Part shown: positions 21,971 through 33,364 of the stretch, piece after piece
Layout of the letters: each line of letters opens with the position of its first letter
Position numbering within the stretch: position 1 is the first letter of the stretch
NCBI GenBank assembly: GCA_973895155.1
Contig: OZ316891.1
Location: forward strand, 22,692,001-22,756,000
Length of the DNA: 64,000 nt
From: Marsupella aquatica
Lineage: Eukaryota > Marchantiophyta
Direction of reading: 5' to 3'
Notes under the pieces: generated by a model
What the model saw: the letters and a program-made list of their open reading frames with translations, nothing else
The model's database searches: none
Told to the model about the DNA's origin: nothing
Made by a program: the position numbers and the translations under genes

Positions 21971-24900
21971 TTATGGATCCTCTATGAACTTGCTTGGCCA
22001 TAATACCAAAGAACCTGCAGCATCTCCAAGTGTCTTTTGAGGAGGATCATCATTTGTGTTTGGAATGGGAAGGACAGCTTTAGGTTTCACTAGTAATGTG
22101 ACTAACACTACTGAATAACCTGGGGGAATCCTCTTGCCATGGAACGTTGTGGAACCAACCTGCACTCTGGCAAATCCTACTCGTGTTCCACTCTCATCAA
22201 CAGCTAACAAGCCACTTTGTCCCTCAGCATTAGGTGCTTTCCCCACTTCCACCTTAGATCTTTCTGCCAGCACTGTTCTTGGAGGTTTGTATGAAACCTT
22301 TGACGTGGCTCTGCTCCCACCAGCAGACTTGCTTCGTGTGCGCATGCTTCCTCTCTTCACAGTAGTGAAGCTAGGCTCAGTAGGTTCCTCTGTTAGGACT
22401 GTCACAGTAGCAGGTTCATCACCTGGGAGTGTCATACCAACTAACTCTTTGGTTGGATTTATCTCAACAAGAGGCACACCTGTCATTGAGAATGATACAT
22501 TCTGCAAATCATTTATCTCTGCAATGGAGTCAAGATCTACATAGCATGAATCTGGCTCAATGGTATCATTGTCATGCTTGCTGATATCCTCATTTGCCCC
22601 AACATTGATATCATCCACTCCCTTGCCAATGTCATCCTCATCCAAACATGGTTGACTGCCCTCTGTCAAACAAGTTGCTTGTACAGACTGCAACTTTGTT
22701 GCCTCTAAATTACAGCGAGTATTTGCCAGGTTCTCATACTTCTTCTCTGTAGCACCTGTCTTATTCTCTATGGACACAACAACCACAATATATGTTACTG
22801 AAAATAACACATTCAACAAACAATGTCAATTCAAACTATACATTTAATAATCATATCCCACACAGTTGTAAAGGCCTTACCTTCAAGCCTACATGTCGTT
22901 GGCATGCCAGAAGAGTGCATCGACTTTGCCACCTCAAGTGGTGATGGTGGAACTCCTGCAGAATTGGAATCAATTTTATCTCTCACCGACACAACAGCTT
23001 CCATTAATGTCTTGAAGTTCACATGGAACAAGTCAGTCAATGAATTCAAACGTTCATTGATCTCTGGAAGACATGTTTCGACAGCCTTCAAACGACCACT
23101 TATCTCTGTAAGTGAAGATCCACCTCCCTACATGACACAGGGGTATAGGTTCAATCACTCCATATGAAATGTTGGGCAATATATGCACAATCAATGTTAT
23201 ATACAGTGTACACCTGAAATTCAACGCAGGTCATTCAATTACCAATCAGAACTCATATAACTTACATGCTTGGAGGATTCAGATGCACCCTCTTGAGCCC
23301 GGGTGTTCACAATTTCAGCCCTCAACTCTTCTTTTGAAGGGCTTTGCCCCAATTGGGCTTTCTGCACATGCATGGCAAACACAAGTTATCGATCAATATT
23401 CAGGGAACGTACACTAAAAAACAAAGTTTACATGTATGGGTTTACACTAAAAAATAGTACATAGTGTAGCATAAATTACATAGCTAGGCCATTCATTCTT
23501 ACCAAACGTTTAGCTGTCGGTGCAGTGCCGGTCCTTCCTGTCAGATTAGGGTTCTGAACACTCAACCTGGCCTCGGTCATCTGTGAACTCTTCTTTTTTG
23601 AAGCATCTGTTACAAAATAAGCTACTAACCTTGCCCACACTTTATCATCACAACTGGCTGGTGGAGGCATATCTGGCTTCTCCCCACCTTCCTTCCAAGC
23701 CTTATGCATTCTCCACCTCTCTTGCTTGATAATTTTACCTGCTGTACTCTCTAGGCAACCTATGTCCACGCCATCATCACTGCCCACATAATTCCATTTG
23801 GCAGCAACATTTTCACATACAGTCTTCCAATCTTTTGGATGCTGTTTTTTAAAATTAATAACACTCACATCTAACCAACGCAATACTTCAGCTTTCAAAT
23901 CAGCATGCCATCGGTTCTTGCGAGGACACTCAGCATCCACCCATTGTCTCTCATTCAACTTTACATTCCCTTTCTTTGTCACCTCCCCTCGTGCACTGCT
24001 CTCGGTAGTACTGGGCGTTGTATTGGCCACCCCTTCATTCACCCTACCTGGGGTTCTGAAGCCACCTGGGAAAATACAATGCCATTCATGCTTGAGAACT
24101 ACATATAGCAGAATGGATGACGGCAACATTCAATGCTTCACTTCAAGAAAAATTCTTCAAACATACATACCTGTAGCTCTGCCTGTAGATGCCTGTGCAG
24201 GGACTGCACTCTGAAATTGTTGCGACCCTGGACCACCTGTCCAGCCTAGTACAGGGGCCGGATGATGTCACTTTCTAGGTATGTGTGTGCAAACATATGT
24301 ACTGAAAACTAAGTACAAACTGTAGGAAAACAACTGAACATTCACTGACATACCTGTCCCCCTTCCGTGCTGCATCTGCATAGGGGCATTAGTGAATACT
24401 TGAGTCGATGGTTCGACTGTCCAACCTGCACACATACATTTTCTATCATTATACATGTGCAGAGTCCCCCCCACGTGAATGGACTCCACATATAATGAGT
24501 TCTTCCATTGCTAACAAGATCAGACATTACCTGCTCCTCTTCCAGCGTTTGTAGGTACTGAATTTTGATATCCCTGCCAATTACCTTCACCACCTTCCCA
24601 ACCTTGTTCATTCCACGACCCACCACCATCCTCCCAACCTGGTTCAACCCATGTCTGTCCTTGTGGACATTGGAACTGATCATTACTAGCATTTGCCCAA
24701 TCAGGTTGGGCAGAATCTGCATGCAATGGCAGGTGGACAGAATTTCATGTTGTCTGAATCCAATACATCCCAAACAATGTCAAAAATTGATATGCAGTCT
24801 GAAATTCAGGAGTGCCATGCCTTCACAAAGAACTGGCATATAGATATATACTCACATCCCCACGGTTGAGGTGGACGTCCATACCCACGAGATTGTGGGT

Positions 24901-25761
24901 TTGGACCTGCTCTGCCTCTACCACGGGCATAACCTAGAGCTTGCCCCCTGCCATAGTATTGGGCACCAGCCTGGGATCTACCACTACTACCACCTCGCCA
25001 ACCTTGATCAGAGGTCAGCCCCCCCTGCTGGTATGGTGCATGCACAGGCTTCGAAGGCAAAACAGAACTGGCAGGACGCTGCATCACATCACCAACTACA
25101 ATGTCAGGAACTAAGCAAGGTACATATGTGTAGTACTGAACATATGAAACCTCTAAACAAGAGTTTTTAACTCAAAACCTTGTTGGGAAAACTACTTACA
25201 TGTTTCTTTTGGGGCTGCTCTGCAATGTATTCATCTTCATAACCCCCATCCTCATCCATTTCCTCTGGAAAATACTCATCATCTGCATCTTCTTGTCTAG
25301 TGTCTGCACCCACCTGTGCAGCATCAATGTCATCTCCACATTCTGCCATTGTAGGTACGACCTTCTTGCTCAACCTGTCACTCCGACGCACAGGCCCAGA
25401 GATAGTGCTGGTCACCCTTCTTGCGTACTCCTTTTGTTTCTTTGAAAATGTTGTGGCTCTGCGACATTCCAATATGAGAATACAGTCACAATTTCAGTGC
25501 CACATTGAACTATTCATGTCACACAAACTCAGCGGAGGGGTGTAGTTGAGAATCGTTCCCTTACAATTCAGCCACATCCTTTTCCAGATCCAGTTCTGCG
25601 ATTTTGGCTTTCACGTATGCTCGTTGTTCCATAGCTTTCCTTTCATACTCACACATCTCTGTGTCACTCTGTTCCATCCTACTGGACCACAAAAACATGT
25701 CATCTATGGTCACCCCGTATAACACAATGCAACCACAATCACCAGGCATCCATCCATACAT
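21971..25761 (-). CDS. Second CACTA protein (Ptta/En/Spm type) with RGG and GW-rich segment
   Basis: Ten exons fit in frame: 25761-25565, 25458-25200, 25078-24856, 24716-24531, 24425-24354, 24245-24171, 24065-23503, then about 23362-23267, 23128-22879 and 22772-21971. They give roughly 900 aa. In order they encode a charged coiled segment, a basic patch (RRSDRLSKK) with an acidic stretch, an RGG/Q-rich stretch (YARGRGRAG), a Gly-Trp-rich stretch over exons 3-6, then the plant transposase region (Transposase_24-like: WHADLKAEVLRWLDV ... PPASCDDKVWARLVAYF), and a C-terminal domain ending ...LPIPNTNDDPP. Exons 4-6 (186, 72 and 75 nt) all begin and end in phase 1. The protein probably binds the element's ends. 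An upstream first exon is possible. Element B has a decayed homologue lacking the GW-rich exons. Confidence 0.75.
24171..25078 (-). other. RGG plus GW/WG-rich segment (Argonaute-hook-like) of the second CACTA protein
   Basis: Within about 185 residues the translation contains GWRGG, PWGY, PDW, PGWED, GSW, QGWEGG, GNWQGY, GGWTVE and GGWTGG, preceded by RGRGRAG-type RGG motifs. GW/WG repeats in disordered, acidic or Gly-rich context are the known Argonaute-binding signature of proteins such as NRPE1 and SPT5L. Here the similarity is compositional only; no binding is shown. Confidence 0.6.
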
Positions 25762-25833
25762 CTGTGTTGCTTCAGAATTACTTTATTACACATCCTTCCC
25801 CTCACTAATGTCTATGCAAACAATTCACATTAC

Positions 25834-28800
25834 TCATGGCACAGGCACACTGTTGGCATCTGCATCTCTGAATTCGCCTCCTTCAGCAAATGCATCTACC
25901 CTTGTCACAGGAATGAAGTCCCCGCTATCATGAACTACAGGCACTTGGTCTGAACGCCGACGATCAAAGGCACTATGAGAGTGTAAATGAAACTCAAGGT
26001 TTGATCCTTCCATCCGGCGTTGCCTGGCCTGTTTATGACACACTACACGCCAACCTGGGGAGTCTTCCACATCCAGGAAGAAAGCTTGCTCCACCTGACT
26101 AGGAAACACAAATGGCTCAGACCATTTGGGCAATTTCCCTCTGAAATTGGCCAGCAAGAAACCGTCGTTGTCTCTCTTCATGGTAGCCCTGTTACCAAGC
26201 CAATCCTGCCGCACCCATGAACCTTTCATAAGAATCACAGGACTGGACACCGCCCCATAGTCCAGAGCCCATATGTCAACTAATTCTCCCACATATCCCA
26301 TCTCCATCCAGGCCCTGTCGTGATTGTGGCTCTGTTGCTCAAATATAGTGATGAGCCCGCAGTCATTCGTCACCCTGTAGGCACTGTCACCATCCTTCAC
26401 TCGGAAGTGATTCCCATATGCTCTCATCCGTTTGTAAGTCTTCACTTTCAGGCTAGGGGCATTAGACAGTAGGTAAACATCTGCATCCATGTCTGGGTGG
26501 GTCTCGTGATGCTCTCTAATTGCCACTCTGATCCACTCCATGAAACCTGGAAAAGTTGTTCCTGCAGTGGGATGGGCCGCCTTCAATGACTCATACTCCC
26601 TGAACGAACAACCACACAGCATTAGCTTGGGTAAACATGAACAGGCTGAAGGAGAAAACCACACGAACACAACATTTAAGCTCATGAACTGGATTATAGC
26701 ACATGTATGCACTCACTGTATCCAGGGTTCCATCACCACAGTGTTGTGCAATACAAAGTCATGTGCCAAGTCTCTCATAGATATGGTCAGGTTCTTTGTG
26801 GTTGCAGCCCCTTCCAGTACTTCACCTACCACCCCTTCCTCCTCATCAGAATTCCACACCCTGGTCTTCACATGCTCATATTGTGCTATGTATTCGGTCA
26901 GAAATCCCAGAGTCTCATCCTTGATGTAACCTTTAGCCATGCTTGCTTCAGGTTTGTAATATGTTCTCACGTGACCTTTGAGTAGCTTCATGTACCGTTC
27001 CAAAGGGTACAACCAACGAGCACTCACAGGCCCAAATTGGTGTAGCTCTTCCACAACATGGACAAGTAGGTGGGTCATGACATCAAAAAATGCGGGAGGA
27101 AAATAAATCTCCAGGTCACACAGCACCTGAGCGACATCTTCTGTCAGTTGTGGGAAGTGTGTTTCATCCCAAACCTTCACACAAATACGACGAAACACAT
27201 CACTGAGTCGCATGATCACAGTACGAACAGGCTTCTGCAACAGGCCCCTCAGGCATAAAGGCAACACCTGTTGCATCAACATATGGTAGTCATGGCTTTT
27301 CATACTACCAAGCTTTCTAGTCATGATATGCTTCTTGAAAGCACTGCCATAGTTTGAAGGAACCTTCAAAGAACTCAACCTCTGCACAAATAGTTCCCAC
27401 TCTGTGTCTGTCAGAACATAGGGCGCTTGGTACTTCAAGAGCACATCAGCTCTGTGGGCATGTGGCCTCAACCAAAGATGGGGTTTCATTCCCCTCTGTT
27501 CAAGATCCAATCTCACTGAACCAGTGTCTTTCTCTCCACACAAGAATCTGAGTAGACTCTCACAAATATTATTTTCAATGTGCATAACATCAATGTTATG
27601 TTTGCTTGGCTCAAACTCCTGCATCGTTGCAATGCAAAAGCGTCAGGAAATGCCTCAAGTTTAGTCTCTCTCTTCGAAATGAATGCACATGCTCTGAACC
27701 AAAACATGTATCCCAATTAGCATCAACTCCAAGAGGCTTACCCTCCAGTACTTGAGCTCCAAGTCCAATATGCTCAGTCTTTTTACACCATATCGCTTTA
27801 TTGGATCACTCACTCCATCTTCCCTGCCCCCTCGTTTGATATAGTCATCTCTCAGTGCTCCCCACTGCCTGATCTCCTCTTTGGTCACTCGTGCCGGGGG
27901 TCCACGTTGCTCAATCTCATTGCCAAAGTGTGCAATCAGTGCCTGTCTTTCTCTGTAAGGGTGATCTGTCTTCAGAAAACGACGATGGCCCATGTATATC
28001 ACTTTCTGCAGGGCTCTGGAGTACTCACTGGTGACATTGCGCCCACAGATAGTACAAGCACAATATCCTTTTGTTGTTTGGCCTGATATCATCCCATGGG
28101 CTGGGTAGTCAGCTATAGTCAGAATGACAATGGCTCTAAGGATGAATGGGTTTAACCTCCCAAGCCTCTGTAGGACATCATATGTGAGAACTCCTTCCTC
28201 CCAAAGCTTTCTCAATTCCTCCACTAGGGGAGCCAGAAACACATCTATGTTGGCAGATACAGCACTGTCTGGCCCTGGTATCAGTAGGACCATCAGAACA
28301 AAAAATCGCTTTGTAGTCATCCAAGGAGGAAGGTTATAATTCAAAATAGTTACAGGCCAGCATGAAAATTTGTTGTTCTTGTCTCCAAATGGGTTTACCC
28401 CATCCAATGACAGCCCAAGTCTGACATTCCTTGGCTCAGCAGCAAATTCGGGATACATCTCATCTATGAGTTTCCATTGCCTTGAATCTGCAGCATGTCG
28501 TTGTAGCCCATCATCACTTTTCTTGTCAGTTGCCCAAGTCATCATCTCCGAGATGGCACGGCTTCTGAACATCCGCTGAAGTCTGGGAATGAGTGGAAAA
28601 TGACGAAGTACCTTGGCGGGAACCATAGACTTTCCTGAGTTCCGATACCTGTGCTTCCCACACTTAGGGCATGTCAACGATTCTTTATACTCCTTTATGA
28701 AAAGAACATGCCCATCAGGACAGGCATGGATCGAATCATAGTTCAATCCAAGATTAGATATGCATCTTTTTGCCTCGTACATGTTCTTGGGCAAAATATT

Positions 28801-29565
28801 ACCATCTGGTAGCACAGTTGTTCGCAAGAATGCCAACAACTCAAAAACCAAAACGTTGGGGACATTGTGGTTGCCGCAAATGTTCAGGAACATGATGACA
28901 AATCCCAGTTTAGAACATTTGCTACCGGGGTACAAAGACTTCCTGCCTTCCTGTATTTGCAGGGGAGAGCCAAACATCCCATCATGCCCAGGGGTTTCCT
29001 GCCCTATCTCAAACTCATCAAGAGGCTCTTCGACAGGGGGCACACTTGCATCTGCAGCCGTATCCTCTTCATTGTCCAGCCCATCATGAAATGCATCCAA
29101 GTCTTGGAAGATGTCTCTCACCATCTCTTCCACATGAATTCCTTTGTCACGTGGTGCTGCCTGAGCACCATCCCGTTGGAGAGCTGACAACCCACAGAGA
29201 CCAGCTACAACATTTTCAAATGCACCAGGCAGAACCTCACTTGCCCGTCTTGCAGCATTGGCAGCATCAAATTCTAACCTCCACTCCTCGTCGGAAGAAT
29301 CTTCCTCTGCAGGATCATTCCAAACTCGATGTCGTGGATCTCTTCCATGAACCGCGATATGCCGCCAAACCTCATTCAGACCCCTGGTACGGGATCCTTG
29401 GCAGATTGCACAAGGACATCTCATCCTACTGGCTCCTGAAAGTCTGGTTCGTAACCTTTCACGCTGCCAAAGCTTATTATCATGGCGTGATATCCTTGTG
29501 GGATGATGCAAAGGCAGTGCCTGTGCCCTGGGCTGGGTCTGGGGAGGGTGGTGACCAGGGTGCAT
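25834..29565 (-). CDS. CACTA transposase, tnp2 family, intact
   Basis: Catalyses excision and insertion of the element. Three exons, 29565-27742, 27618-26717 and 26599-25834, have consensus splice sites and exact phase continuity (0, then 2), giving 1163 aa without stops. Domains in order: an N-terminal transposase-associated Cys/His zinc region (CPCAICQGSRTRG ... HIAVHG, about residues 48-80); the tnp2 core with LSLDGVNPFG, the LLIPGPDS motif and IDVMHIENNICESLL across the exon 1-2 junction; a DUF4218-like region (MKSHDYHMLMQQVLP ... CGPVSARW-type YPLERYMK); and a DUF4216-like C-terminus (LLSNAPSLKVKTYKRMRAYGN ... YGAVSSPVILMKG). Acidic residues in the first three motifs are candidates for the RNase H-like active site. 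It is followed directly on the same strand by the second element gene. Confidence 0.92.
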
Positions 29566-29998
29566 TGTAACAGGCTGGGAGCTCTGCAGTCATGGACAGC
29601 AGTGAACAAGGATGCCTAATGGTGGTATTTGTGTTCCATATATCCCTGACTGTATCTGCCAAAAGAGTTAACATAACGTGTACTAAATTCTCACAAACCC
29701 TAAACCACCCCAAAAGAAAAAAACAGGTTCGCAAGTAGTGTACCTATTGTCAAGTGAATGACACAAAATTTCTAAATGTTGGAGGGTGTCACCACCTCCT
29801 CCGCTGTCCTCAAATGTACCGCCTCTGCATGTACGTTTACAGTGACACCCCCAGGCAGCAGGAAACAACAATCCGCCAACAGTAAAATAAGCCCAACTGC
29901 CACCAACCATAACAAGGTACATTAGTTCAAAGATCACATTTATTTCAATGATCTGATTTATACAAAAAAACTTGTGTCCAAACTGATGCTACTACTCC

Positions 29999-30877
29999 TC
30001 ACTCTGATTCAGAATCGCTAATGACCCATTCCTCACTTGTTGTCTCATAGTCCTCTCTGTAAGGATCCTGACCCTTCCGTGGCCAGGCCTCAAAAAGATC
30101 ATAGTCCATTGGGTTTTGACGCTTCCCAGCTGCTACTGATTCCACAAGCCAAGCATATGAAACCACAAACACATTATGGGACATGACATAAAAGCGAATG
30201 TCTCCCTTCCCAAACTTGCGGCAGGCTTTGGGATATGACTTAGTAATGACATGAGTGGTGTCCTCTGTTATATTCTCCTCCACTGTCCCACCTAGGTCAA
30301 GCACTGTGGACTTGTACACTTTGCACTTAACCTCTCCAATTCCCGCCTCCACAAATACCATGCTCAGCCCTTTCAGAATGGGGGTTGGTTGCTTCGTCTC
30401 CTCAGCCAACATACTCTTCAGCCTTGTAGAGCTCTGTCCTTTGTTGAGTACAGGTCCATATTGGAGATCAGCAAGCCGTGCCTTTGCTTCCCAGACTTCT
30501 TGTTCAGCCCAAGCTGATGCAGTAGCTTCTTCATCCTCCCACAACTCATATTGCTCAGTATCCTGTACAATCTTATGTGCTATGGAATCTGTGATCCAAG
30601 AGGCCTCAACTACTTTTAGGCCTTGCTTAGTAATTGCAGAATTCATGTAGGACCATGACCACTTCTTTATCACTGATAGCCATGTCCCTGCAACAACATG
30701 TGTAGTCTCTGGAGTGATGTCCTGAACTACAGTGCCATGGAGCTCAGAGAATCGTTTCTGTACAGTTGGCCAATGCACTTTGGTCAACCCATGCTGGCCA
30801 TGGACCAAAATCGCTCTGACCCCTGTAAACACTGCTGGGTGGTCACACTTTCTACGTTTACCAGGCTCCATGTACAC
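29999..30877 (-). CDS. Tandem-BRCT protein carried by element A
   Basis: A single 292-codon frame from ATG 30877. Residues ~14-110 form a BRCT-like domain (FTGVRAILVHGQHGLTKVHW ... LHGTVVQDITPETTHVVAG ... VVEASWITDSIA). Residues ~170-265 form a second (GLSMVFVEAG ... LDLGGTVEENITEDTTHVIT ... VVSYAWLVESVAAG). The G-G-turn, TTHVV and W-hydrophobic motifs are typical of BRCT domains, with a layout reminiscent of DNA polymerase lambda and similar repair proteins. The tail is acidic (DSESE). BRCT pairs usually bind phosphoproteins or DNA ends. It sits between the PHD gene and the transposase on the same strand, and I see no counterpart in element B. It could help repair at excision sites, or be passenger cargo. 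No catalytic domain is present. Confidence 0.75.
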   Translation of the reverse strand: MYMEPGKRRKCDHPAVFTGVRAILVHGQHGLTKVHWPTVQKRFSELHGTVVQDITPETTHVVAGTWLSVIKKWSWSYMNSAITKQGLKVVEASWITDSIAHKIVQDTEQYELWEDEEATASAWAEQEVWEAKARLADLQYGPVLNKGQSSTRLKSMLAEETKQPTPILKGLSMVFVEAGIGEVKCKVYKSTVLDLGGTVEENITEDTTHVITKSYPKACRKFGKGDIRFYVMSHNVFVVSYAWLVESVAAGKRQNPMDYDLFEAWPRKGQDPYREDYETTSEEWVISDSESE

Positions 30878-31463
30878 ACACCCTACGTGATGACAGTGAA
30901 TTTTGGAAGAATGGGTTCACCTGACAATACAAGGACAACAAAATTCCTGCTTTTTGAGTTGATCTGGCCCACTGGTGCTCAGGTCCGATTTTGATAGGTA
31001 CAAGGGATATGTGAACAATACGTACTAGGCACCTGCACGGATGCAGGACATTGTTTGAATATATACTACAAAATCCATATCCGTGGTGAAATGAAGTGCA
31101 ACCAACTTGTCATGGCACATACATATTTTGTTGTAAAGGAGGATACATTCAATGACAAACTTATAGGGCAATTTGATTAATTGCATGCCTGATAATTTAT
31201 ACGCTTACAACTTAGAAGTCTTGTTTTAATTTAGCAGTGTGATGAAAGTGTTTATGAAAATGACCACTCAGCCTAAATACTTCCAAGAAGGCTTGTAAGG
31301 ATAAGTTTGTATAGGCATGTACCCAGCCACTGACGCCAGAGCACAAGATAAGTGCTGCCTATATAAACTCGCCTACCCAACTCCTTTTCAAAATTGGAAT
31401 CTCTGCAATCTCAAAAAATAGTACATCCACATCAGGTGCACTGTGCATGTACAATGTTCAGCT
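30878..31463. other. Spacer between BRCT and PHD genes of element A
   Basis: No coding frame is recognised. It presumably holds the BRCT promoter or the PHD 3' end. A TATATAAA word at about 31359 is on the plus strand, opposite to the element genes. Confidence 0.35.
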
Positions 31464-32144
31464 TCACAGCCAAGATATGTGATCTCTCACAGGAGTGCGC
31501 GAGGTAGGATCAATGGCATGGCGATGACAATAAAATATCCATCGATCAACACCATGTGCAGAGTGATCATAGATTTCTCTGTCACAAGCATAACCCTCTG
31601 CTTGATGATCTTTCAGGCAATGATAGTGCCACATAGTGGGACACCTAGCACAGTGGACTATGTCAGTCCAGTAGTCATCATCATGCTCACCACATGCCTT
31701 GCACCTATGAAGTGGGCAAGCTGTGGCATGAGCAGGCAAACACTCAAAACAGAAAAATCTCACACAAAAACGGTCTGGACATTTCCTAACATTTGCTGCA
31801 GCATCAACAGAGCCCTCATAGGACCCCAACTTCCCACACTGTGCACACTTAGCCTGCTTCTCCAAACAATCAGTGCACATCCAGTCTCCCTGGTGTGTTG
31901 ACGGGAGGCCCACCCCTGGACAGTTGTTTTCTGCAGCAAGGTCAGACTCCGGGTTGAGGTGGAAATGCCTCATGCAAGGGCCCTCACAAATGACCAGGCC
32001 CCCACCATCGTCACAAATGGCACAACAATGAGCTGCCTTCTGGAAAATCTGACTTGCAGAGAAGTTAGTAGCATCTGCCCCAAGTACACCTGTGTTTCTC
32101 ACCTCTGTCACACGCTTTTTGGCTTGAATTTTAGGCCGTGCCAT
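31464..32144 (-). CDS. EDM2-like multi-PHD finger protein carried by element A
   Basis: A single 226-codon frame from ATG 32144 (MARPKIQAKKR), ending RDHISWL. It has a basic N-terminus, then a first PHD finger (CAICDDGGGLVICEGPCMRHFH ... WMCTDC, about residues 42-95), a second Cys-rich unit (CAQCGKLGSYEG ... CVRFFCFECL, about 100-135) and a third (CKACGE ... HCARCPTMWHYHCL ... FYCHRHAIDP, about 148-215). The finger order and the YC.H.IDP-TP-RDHI ending match the PHD region of plant EDM2, which reads histone H3 marks and acts in transposon silencing and intronic polyadenylation. EDM2's other domains are absent, so this is a free-standing reader. Element B carries a clear homologue with the same ends. 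Nuclear location is inferred. Confidence 0.85.
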   Translation of the reverse strand: MARPKIQAKKRVTEVRNTGVLGADATNFSASQIFQKAAHCCAICDDGGGLVICEGPCMRHFHLNPESDLAAENNCPGVGLPSTHQGDWMCTDCLEKQAKCAQCGKLGSYEGSVDAAANVRKCPDRFCVRFFCFECLPAHATACPLHRCKACGEHDDDYWTDIVHCARCPTMWHYHCLKDHQAEGYACDREIYDHSAHGVDRWIFYCHRHAIDPTSRTPVRDHISWL

Positions 32145-32156
32145 GCCTGCGCATGA

Positions 32157-32300
32157 GATAGACTCTACAATTTAGCAGACTGCACAGAAAGTAATATATA
32201 TTTAGCATTTAAGGTACAAAGGCATTTAGATAGACTCTACAATTTAGCAGACTGCACAGAAAGTAAAATATATTTAGCATTTAAGGTACAAAGGCATTTG
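32157..32300. repeat. 72-bp tandem duplication upstream of the PHD gene
   Basis: Two nearly identical adjacent copies of a unit starting atagactctacaatttagca and ending aaggtacaaaggcattt. They lie just upstream of the PHD start, so they could be part of its promoter. Confidence 0.85.
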
Positions 32301-32914
32301 CTACTGCAATGAATTGGAATGGCCACACAAGGATGCAGAGCACACATACTTTTGGTATGTTGAGCCCACACACAAAACTGATCCCCTAATACAATTTCTC
32401 CACCAACACCTCAATTTTAATTGTGGCTATGATTCACCAAAGGAGATCTGCAACAACATTTCATGCATTTGAATCACATACAATAGTCGTGACATGTAAA
32501 ACAGGCATTCTTCGAAGAGGATTGGTATGAAGCAGTGTCATAAGGGTTGAAATTTATACATCCTAAATAGGTTATGATAGTGGCTGAGACAAATAAGTGA
32601 GGCATAAATCATTTTGCATATTATCACATGGCCCATTAATTCATTCAACGTTGCAATGTTCACCAGGTTAAAGCAGTCATGAAAGCAGTCTTTCAATAGA
32701 GACTTTTATGCGAGTTTGCTAGCCTCTTAAATTAGGATATTTTGCTTAGTACAGGCATAATAGGATATAAGTTATGTACTGTTGACCCTAAACCCTGGAC
32801 CCAAAATTGCTCATACATCAAAATTTTAAGTAAATATCCTCTGTGTTGAAGTCAGAGTGTTAAGCTATAGGTCAATGGTATCTGGTCTGTGCATGCGGTG
32901 TGACAAGTGGTCCT
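32301..32914. other. Non-coding spacer in element A
   Basis: AT-rich. No recognisable gene. Confidence 0.4.
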
Positions 32915-33364
32915 CTAGAGCATGTGATCCAAACATGTGTAGACACCAAAGTCACCGGTGGTGGGGTCTGGGAGGGCAGGACAAGTGACATCACCAGGCA
33001 CACTGCAGGATGGCGAGTGGTTCCAGATGATACATTGTGCTCTGTGCAAAAATCGGCATCCAAGAGAACGGTCATCCAATTCTGGGCCAGAAGCCCTACA
33101 GGCAGGACAGTCATATTGGCAACTGTGTACACACCCTTGGCACCTAATTTGTGGCGGGTCATGTACAAGAGACACAAATACCAAGGATGTCGGGAAGGGT
33201 ACTGAAGCAGGTAGAGGCCGGCTGTAGTTGTTCCTAGAAACAACAGGGTACTCAAAGTACCATGCAGACTGGGCTGGAAGGATCCCAAGTCTGACATACT
33301 CAAGGCGCAACATCTCTGCCTTGCGTGCAAGTCGCACATGTTCAGCGTTGCGGGTCCTCACCAT
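32915..33364 (-). CDS. Small Cys-rich protein of unknown function in element A
   Basis: A 149-codon frame from ATG 33364 (MVRTRNAEHVRLARKAEML). The N-terminal ~35 residues are basic and likely helical. The middle has a dense Cys cluster (CQGCVHSCQYDCPAC, then GCRFLHRAQC) that could bind zinc, followed by a Pro-rich end with two more Cys pairs. I do not recognise a family. It lies upstream of, and on the same strand as, the PHD gene. It may be a separate gene or a first exon. A competing frame of similar length overlaps it. Confidence 0.4.
   Translation of the reverse strand: MVRTRNAEHVRLARKAEMLRLEYVRLGILPAQSAWYFEYPVVSRNNYSRPLPASVPFPTSLVFVSLVHDPPQIRCQGCVHSCQYDCPACRASGPELDDRSLGCRFLHRAQCIIWNHSPSCSVPGDVTCPALPDPTTGDFGVYTCLDHML

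Noticed and set aside
25604-25933. Plus-strand frames in the CACTA gene region
   Set aside because: Mirror frames of well-supported minus-strand exons.
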